NCBI RefSeq assembly: GCF_001500125.1
Contig: NZ_LQIV01000022.1
Coordinates: forward strand, 1-64,000
Reading direction: 5' to 3'
DNA from: Mycobacterium sp. IS-1742
Lineage (GTDB): Bacteria; Actinomycetota; Actinomycetes; Mycobacteriales; Mycobacteriaceae
Length of the DNA: 64,000 nucleotides
Numbering within the stretch: the stretch's first letter is position 1; every line of letters starts with the position of its first letter. The notes below the pieces were generated by a model. It searched no databases. It was not told the DNA's origin and saw only the letters and a list, made by a program, of their open reading frames with translations. The translations under genes were made by a program, and so were the position numbers. Shown piece after piece: positions 59,328 through 64,000 of this stretch.

Positions 59328-60107
59328 GTGAGCATCCGCCCGCTGCACCGATCGGTGCGGCCGAGCCCCGTCTTCCTCGCCGTCCTGGCGGTCACCGTCG
59401 CCGGCGGGGCCCTGGCGTGGATGGCGGCGGACACGGTGCGGCCGCTGGCCTACGCCGGGGTGTTCGTCTTCGTGATCGCCGGCTGGCTGGTGTCGTTGTC
59501 CCTGCACGAGTTCGGGCATGCCTACACCGCGTTCCGGTTCGGTGACCGCGATGTCGAGATCCGCGGCTACCTGACGCTCAACCCGTTGAAGTACTCGCAC
59601 CCGATGCTCTCGCTCGGGCTGCCGGTGCTGTTCATCGCCCTCGGCGGGATCGGTCTGCCCGGCGGGGCGGTCTACCTGCGCACGTCGTGGATGACCCCGC
59701 GCCAGAGGACCCTGGTGAGTCTCGCCGGCCCGAGCGCGAACCTGGTGCTGGCAATCCTGCTGCTGGGGTTGACGCGTCTGCTGTACGACCCCGCGCACGG
59801 GGTGTTCTGGGCCGGTCTGGCGTTCCTCGGTTTCCTGCAGGTCACCGCGTTCGTCCTGAACATGCTCCCCATCCCCGGTCTGGACGGCTACGGCGCGCTC
59901 GAACCGCATCTGGCCCCAGACACCCAGCGCGCCCTGGTTCCCGTCAAGCAGTGGGGATTCTTCATCCTGCTGATCCTGCTGCTCGCCCCCGCGCTCAACC
60001 AGTGGTTCTTCGGCGCGGTGTACTGGCTTTCCGAACTGTCCGGGGTGCCCAGCGCGCTGATGTCGATCGGCGGCCGGCTGACGCGCTTCTGGTCCGCCTG
60101 GCTGTGA
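59328..60107 (+). CDS. site-2 protease family (M50) membrane metalloprotease
   Basis: 259 residues with about six helices. The zinc site is SLHEFGHAYTAF (HExxH), and the third ligand lies in NMLPIPGLDGYGAL (the LDG motif), so the intramembrane protease site is complete. There is no PDZ domain, unlike RseP-type proteases. It matches the gene I recall as Rv0359. Likely a stand-alone intramembrane protease; its substrate is unknown. Starts at GTG 59328 and is followed by the CDF gene 41 bases later. Confidence 0.88.
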   Translation: MSIRPLHRSVRPSPVFLAVLAVTVAGGALAWMAADTVRPLAYAGVFVFVIAGWLVSLSLHEFGHAYTAFRFGDRDVEIRGYLTLNPLKYSHPMLSLGLPVLFIALGGIGLPGGAVYLRTSWMTPRQRTLVSLAGPSANLVLAILLLGLTRLLYDPAHGVFWAGLAFLGFLQVTAFVLNMLPIPGLDGYGALEPHLAPDTQRALVPVKQWGFFILLILLLAPALNQWFFGAVYWLSELSGVPSALMSIGGRLTRFWSAWL

Positions 60108-60112
60108 CACCC

Positions 60113-60142
60113 TTGCGATATATGCGACTTCACGCATAGATT
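60113..60142 (+). promoter_or_regulatory. promoter with overlapping operator of the CDF transporter
   Basis: TTGCGA (60113-60118) and TAGATT (60137-60142) stand 18 bases apart as -35 and -10. Between them lies the perfect inverted repeat TATGCG-ACTTCA-CGCATA (60121-60138), which covers the spacer and touches the -10. A repressor bound here would shut the promoter. For a metal exporter an ArsR/SmtB-type sensor is the likely binder; no such gene is in the window. Confidence 0.6.
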
Positions 60143-60148
60143 GCTCGC

Positions 60149-61048
60149 ATGGGCGCCGGCCACGATCACCACCACGGGACCGATACCCGTGTCAGCAGGA
60201 TGCTCATCGCCGCGGCCATCCTCACCGGGTTCTTCGTGCTCGAACTGGTCACCGCGCTGTGGATCGACTCCATCGCCCTGCTCGCCGACGCCGGGCACAT
60301 GCTCACCGACCTCGTCGCGATGTTCATGGGGCTGACCGCCGTCCTGCTCGCCCGGCACGGCAGCGCCTCACCCGCCCGCACCTACGGCTGGCACCGCGCC
60401 GAGGTGTTCACCGCCGTCGCCAACGCCGCACTGCTACTCGCGATGGCGGCGTTCATCCTCTACGAGGCGGTCGAACGGCTCGGTGACGCGCCGGATGTGC
60501 CGGGCGTTCCGATGATCGTGGTCGCGCTGGCCGGGTTGGCCGCCAACGCCGTCGTCGTCCTGCTGCTGCGGTCGCACTCCAAGGAGAGCCTCGCGGTCAA
60601 GGGCGCCTACATGGAGGTCGTCGCCGACACGGTCGGCAGCATCGGGGTGCTCATCGCGGGCATCGTGACCGTGACGACGCGATGGCCGTACGCCGACGTC
60701 GTGGTCGCGGTGTTCGTCGCGCTGTGGGTGTTGCCGCGGGCGATCTCACTGGCTCGCGCGGCGCTGCGGATCCTCTCTGAGTCCTCGCCGGCTCACATCG
60801 ACGTCGACGAGCTGAAGACCGCGCTGTGCGCGGTCGACGGGGTGACCGAGGTGCACGATCTGCACGTGTGGACGCTCGTCCCGGGCAAGGACGTCGTCAC
60901 CGCGCATCTGACGTCGTCCCGCGATTCGGCCCGAGTCCTCGACGACGCCCGCGCGGTGCTGGCCGCCCGTGGCCTGGACCATGCGACGGTGCAGGTCGAG
61001 CCGCCCGGCGACGCCGCGGACTGCAACTGCGAGAGCAACGACTGGTAA
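60149..61048 (+). CDS. cation diffusion facilitator (zinc-type) transporter
   Basis: 299 residues with six helices. The His-rich start GAGHDHHHGTD, ALLADAGHMLTD in helix 2 (HxxxD), and YMEVVADTVGS in helix 5, where Glu replaces the usual His of the second HxxxD, form the metal site. The cytoplasmic C-terminal domain (about 205-299) ends in DCNCESNDW. It should export zinc or a related divalent metal for protons. Controlled by the palindromic promoter directly upstream. Confidence 0.9.
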   Translation: MGAGHDHHHGTDTRVSRMLIAAAILTGFFVLELVTALWIDSIALLADAGHMLTDLVAMFMGLTAVLLARHGSASPARTYGWHRAEVFTAVANAALLLAMAAFILYEAVERLGDAPDVPGVPMIVVALAGLAANAVVVLLLRSHSKESLAVKGAYMEVVADTVGSIGVLIAGIVTVTTRWPYADVVVAVFVALWVLPRAISLARAALRILSESSPAHIDVDELKTALCAVDGVTEVHDLHVWTLVPGKDVVTAHLTSSRDSARVLDDARAVLAARGLDHATVQVEPPGDAADCNCESNDW

Positions 61049-61057
61049 GGGCCGGGC

Positions 61058-61474
61058 TCAGCTCAGGCCGAATTCCGCCCGCGCCGACGGGTCGCAGTCG
61101 TCGAGCAGGTCGAGGCACCGCTGGTATTCGTCGGTCTCGCCGATGGTGTCCGCCGCGCGGGCCAGGGCCGCGACGCAGCGCAGGAAACCGCGGTTGGGCT
61201 CGTGCCGGTAGGGCACCGGCCCGAAGCCCTTCCACCCGTTGCGCCGCAGCTGGTCGAGTCCGCGGTGGTAGCCGGTACGGGCGTAGGCGTAAGCGGTGAC
61301 GGCCTTGTCGTCGGCGAGCGCCTCCTCGGCGAGCGCGGCCCACGCGACCGAGGCCGACGGATGGGCCGCGGCCACGATCGCCGGGTTCTCGCTGGCGTCG
61401 AGTTCCGCCTCCGCTTCAGGGTCACCCGGCAGCAGCACCGGGTCCGGTCCGAGAAGGTCACCCATCCGCGTCAT
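61058..61474 (-). CDS. DUF3151 family protein
   Basis: 138 residues from ATG 61474; the longer frame to 61585 overlaps the divergent gene. The chain is an acidic, helical, soluble protein with VAWAALAEEALADDKAVTAYAYARTGYHRGLD and NRGFLRCVAALARAA, typical of DUF3151, an actinobacterial family of unknown role. Position next to fba fits Rv0360c as I recall. No signal or membrane helix. Confidence 0.85.
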   Translation of the reverse strand: MTRMGDLLGPDPVLLPGDPEAEAELDASENPAIVAAAHPSASVAWAALAEEALADDKAVTAYAYARTGYHRGLDQLRRNGWKGFGPVPYRHEPNRGFLRCVAALARAADTIGETDEYQRCLDLLDDCDPSARAEFGLS

Positions 61475-61572
61475 GGACAACATTGTGCCGTGCCGGTCGC
61501 GGCGAGCGGTCATCGGCTCGAATCGGTCGATAAGCTCCATCGGTAGCGTCGTCGGAGGAGGAACGCAGCGGG

Positions 61573-62376
61573 ATGTCGAACCCACGAGGGCCCGAACAGG
61601 GTGACGAGCCGACCCAGGCCGGCCCGGACGACGCCACCCGGCCGTCGCCCGCGGCCGATCACGAACCCGCCACCGAGATCATCGCGTCGCAGACGCCGGA
61701 CCGGCAGCCGAGCGAGGCGGCCGACCCCGAACGGCGCTTCACCGCCCCGTCGGGCTTCGACGCCGGATCCACCCAGAAGATCGATCCCCCGCCCGAGCCC
61801 GCCACCGAGGTGTTCCCGAGGTCGGAGGCCGGCCACACCGGATCGGCCACCGACCCGTTCGCCGCACAGAAGGCCGCGGGTCCGCAGGTCATCCCCCCGC
61901 GCGGGGATGCTCCGAAGCCGCCGCAGCCGGGACGCCGCAGCTGGGGCTGGGTGGTGGCCGTCGTCCTGGTGATCGCCGCGCTGGTGGCGATCGCGATCCT
62001 GGGCACCATCCTGCTGACCCGCGGGGCCGGGTCCGCGGCATCGCAGGAGGATCAGGTCCGCACCACGATCGAGCAGTTCGACGTCGCCATCCAGAACGGC
62101 GATCTGGCCACGCTGCGCGGCATCACGTGCGGCGCCAAACGCGACAGCTACGTCAACTACGACGACAAGGCGTGGGAGGAGACCCACAAGCGGGTCGCCG
62201 CGGCCAAGCAGTACCCGGTGGTCGCCAGCATCGACCAGATCGTCGTCAACGGCGACCACGCCGAAGCCAACGTCACCGCGTTCATGGCCTACGCCCCGCA
62301 GACCCGCTCGACCCGCAGCTTCGACCTGGAGTTCCGCGACGACCAGTGGAAGATCTGCCAGGCCCCGTCGCCGTAG
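61573..62376 (+). CDS. Pro-rich single-pass membrane protein with DUF4878-like exported domain
   Basis: 267 residues. A Pro/Thr/Glu-rich cytoplasmic half (about 1-120) is followed by one helix (about 125-152, WGWVVAVVLVIAALVAIAILG) and an exported domain of about 105 residues. The domain begins after a short linker with RTTIEQFDVAIQNGDLATLRG, has a Cys in ITCGAK and ends in DDQWKICQAPSP. The same 'TC ... WK-x-C' frame occurs in the 47610-48068 product. Matches Rv0361 by position. Function unknown. Confidence 0.8.
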   Translation: MSNPRGPEQGDEPTQAGPDDATRPSPAADHEPATEIIASQTPDRQPSEAADPERRFTAPSGFDAGSTQKIDPPPEPATEVFPRSEAGHTGSATDPFAAQKAAGPQVIPPRGDAPKPPQPGRRSWGWVVAVVLVIAALVAIAILGTILLTRGAGSAASQEDQVRTTIEQFDVAIQNGDLATLRGITCGAKRDSYVNYDDKAWEETHKRVAAAKQYPVVASIDQIVVNGDHAEANVTAFMAYAPQTRSTRSFDLEFRDDQWKICQAPSP

Positions 62377-62382
62377 TGACGT

Positions 62383-63420
62383 CTACTCGGCGGTGACCGA
62401 GCGGCCCTCGCTGTGGAGATCCCGGCAGGCCTCGATGACCCGCTCGGCCATCCCTGCCTCGGCCTTCTTCAGATAGCTGCGCGGGTCGTAGACCTTCTTG
62501 TTGCCCACCTCGCCGTCGACCTTGAGCACCCCGTCGTAGTTCGAGAACATGTGCGCGGCGATCGGACGGGTGAACGCGTACTGGGTGTCGGTGTCGACGT
62601 TCATCTTGACCACGCCGTAGCGCAACGAGTCCTCGATCTCCGACTTCAGCGAGCCCGAACCGCCGTGGAAGACGAAGTCGAAAGGCTGTGCACCCGAATC
62701 CAGTCCGAGCTTCGCGGCGGCCACCTTCTGCCCCTCCGCCAGCACCTCGGGCTTGAGTTTGACGTTGCCGGGCTTGTACACGCCGTGCACGTTGCCGAAC
62801 GTGGCGGCCAGCAGATACCGGCCGTGCTCCCCCGCGCCGAGGGCGTCGATCGTCTTCTCGAAGTCCTCCGACGTGGTGTACAGCTTGTCGTTGATCTCGG
62901 CCTCGACGCCGTCCTCCTCGCCGCCGACGACGCCGATCTCCACCTCGAGGATGATCTTGGCCGCCGCGGCCTGCTTGAGCAGTTCCTGTGCGACCGTGAG
63001 GTTTTCGTCGATCGGCACCGCCGACCCGTCCCACATGTGCGACTGGAACAGCGGATCGCGACCCGCGCGCACCCGCTCCGCGGAGATCGCCAGCAGGGGG
63101 CGGACGTAGGTGTCGAGTTTGTCCTTCGGACAGTGGTCGGTGTGCAGTGCGACGGTGATCGGGTACTTCGCGGCGATCACGTGGGCGAACTCGGCCAGCG
63201 CGACGGCACCGGTGACCATCTCCTTCACACCGAGTCCGGACGCGAATTCCGCGCCGCCGGTGGAGAATTGGATGATCCCGTCACTGCCGGCGTCGGCGAA
63301 GCCCTTGATGGCGGCGTTGACGGTCTCCGACGACGTGCAGTTGATGGCGGGGAACGCGAACGAGTGCTGCTTGGCGCGGTCCAGCATCTCGGCGTAGACC
63401 TCGGGCGTGGCGATCGGCAT
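62383..63420 (-). CDS. fba: class II fructose-bisphosphate aldolase
   Basis: 345 residues. It cleaves fructose 1,6-bisphosphate to dihydroxyacetone phosphate and glyceraldehyde 3-phosphate in glycolysis, and works backwards in gluconeogenesis. The zinc ligands lie in VALHTDHCPKDK and EVEIGVVGGEEDG, plus VFHGGSGS; GVVKMNVDTDTQYAF binds the phosphate end. This zinc-dependent class is the essential mycobacterial aldolase. ATG 63420; convergent with the membrane protein gene, 6 bases apart. Confidence 0.97.
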   Translation of the reverse strand: MPIATPEVYAEMLDRAKQHSFAFPAINCTSSETVNAAIKGFADAGSDGIIQFSTGGAEFASGLGVKEMVTGAVALAEFAHVIAAKYPITVALHTDHCPKDKLDTYVRPLLAISAERVRAGRDPLFQSHMWDGSAVPIDENLTVAQELLKQAAAAKIILEVEIGVVGGEEDGVEAEINDKLYTTSEDFEKTIDALGAGEHGRYLLAATFGNVHGVYKPGNVKLKPEVLAEGQKVAAAKLGLDSGAQPFDFVFHGGSGSLKSEIEDSLRYGVVKMNVDTDTQYAFTRPIAAHMFSNYDGVLKVDGEVGNKKVYDPRSYLKKAEAGMAERVIEACRDLHSEGRSVTAE

Positions 63421-63450
63421 ACGACGAAGTATCCCCCTATCGCCGCGTGA

Positions 63451-64000
63451 TCACATGGTGAGCACCATGCGGTAGCGGGCGCGGCCCTCGTCCATTGCGG
63501 CGTAGGCCTCGGCGGCCTCGGCGAGTGGTTTCTCCTCGATCTTGGCCCGGACGCCGGACAGCACCGCGAAGTGCATGGTCTCCTCGACGTCGCGCGCGGT
63601 GCCGGACGGGTGGCCGGTCACCGACAGCCCGGAGGTGATCAGGTCCAGTGGACTGATCGGCAACTGCTCGGGCGTGACGCCGACGACGATCAGCTCCCCC
63701 TGCGGGCCGAGGCCGCCGACGGTCTGCCCCATGGCGGCGGCGCTGGCGGCGGTGGCGAGCACCACCGCGGCGCCACCGAGCTTCTGCAGTTCGCCTGCGA
63801 CGTCGCCGGCGGTCGAGTCGATGTAGTGGTGGGCGCCGAGCGCCCTGGCGTCGTCCTCCTTGGCGGCGCCGCGGGCGATGGCGACCGTCTCGAAGCCCAT
63901 GGCCCTGGCGAACTGCACGCCCAGGTGGCCGAGCCCACCGATACCCAGGACCGCGACCAGGTCACCGGCGCGCGCCCGGGTCTGCCGCAGCCCGTTGAAC
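63451..64000 (-). CDS. zinc-type alcohol dehydrogenase (3' part, N terminus outside window)
   Basis: The frame enters from the right edge (first full codon at 63999-63997) and stops at 63451. The first visible residues are FNGLRQTRARAGDLVAVLG, then GIGGLGHLGVQFARA, the cofactor Rossmann motif of medium-chain dehydrogenases. The C-terminal part (VVVGVTPEQLPISPLDLI, MHFAVLSGVRAKIEEKPL) fits the zinc alcohol dehydrogenase/AdhP-like subgroup. The N-terminal catalytic zinc domain is not in the window, so the substrate cannot be judged. An in-frame ATG at 63918 is internal, not the start. Confidence 0.9.
   Translation of the reverse strand, partial: FNGLRQTRARAGDLVAVLGIGGLGHLGVQFARAMGFETVAIARGAAKEDDARALGAHHYIDSTAGDVAGELQKLGGAAVVLATAASAAAMGQTVGGLGPQGELIVVGVTPEQLPISPLDLITSGLSVTGHPSGTARDVEETMHFAVLSGVRAKIEEKPLAEAAEAYAAMDEGRARYRMVLTM

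Overview
The window is GC-rich DNA, almost completely packed with genes on both strands, and reads as a chromosome segment of a rapidly growing Mycobacterium (Mycolicibacterium type). The case rests on recognisable mycobacterial genes in a familiar order: sodC, virR, def, xthA, the thiO-thiS-thiG cluster with thiE, glnX-glnH-pknG, pta-ackA, fgd1 (coenzyme F420 metabolism), metZ, purT, purA and fba. The species cannot be fixed from the sequence alone. No rRNA, tRNA, CRISPR array, insertion sequence or phage was found.

Layout. 1-6.3 kb: tail of a 13E12/HNH family gene, then LON-domain protein, lipoprotein, carboxylate-amine ligase, sodC, virR and a DUF3263 protein on the minus strand, followed by def, an acetyltransferase and xthA on the plus strand. 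6.3-13.1 kb: a large LuxR-type ATPase regulator, a DHA2-type exporter, a TPP riboswitch with thiD, a hydrolase and a one-helix membrane protein. 13.1-20.4 kb: accessory metabolism (flavin monooxygenase, double TetR regulator, amino acid and nucleobase permeases) and a secreted alanine-rich protein. 20.9-26.6 kb: a five-gene minus-strand run made of a secreted Asp-rich heptad-repeat protein, a DUF5819-like membrane protein, an HTTM (vitamin K carboxylase-like) membrane protein and two M28 peptidase lipoproteins. 27.2-32.9 kb: ABC exporter, SGNH hydrolase, thiamine genes (second TPP riboswitch) and mutT3. 33.0-37.6 kb: the GlnX-GlnH-PknG amino-acid sensing operon. 37.6-38.7 kb: a lone endonuclease-like gene framed by two 64-bp palindromes. 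38.7-43.8 kb: ackA-pta, fgd1, and a metallo-hydrolase. 43.8-49.7 kb: small genes and a minus-strand run UBP zinc finger-purT-membrane protein-rhodanese-metZ-hypothetical. 49.7-55.9 kb: Na+/H+ antiporter, MarR/MMPL pair, P450-ferredoxin pair. 55.9-64 kb: thioesterase-purA, site-2 protease, zinc-type CDF transporter, fba and the 3' part of an alcohol dehydrogenase.

How the genes work together: several short operons are translationally coupled through ATGA or TGATG overlaps (thiO-thiS, the ABC exporter pair, glnX-glnH-pknG, pta-ackA, rhodanese-metZ, purA-thioesterase). Thiamine synthesis is controlled at two separate TPP riboswitches whose conserved 3' end also carries the ribosome binding site. 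Three regulator or transporter promoters carry clear inverted repeats that look like operators (double TetR, MarR, CDF).

The most unusual finding is the endonuclease gene at 37662-38519: both sides carry a 64-bp near-palindrome with the same half-site, a layout reminiscent of REP/RAYT-type or other nuclease-linked palindromic elements. The HTTM/acidic-repeat operon is the second candidate for an uncharacterised system.
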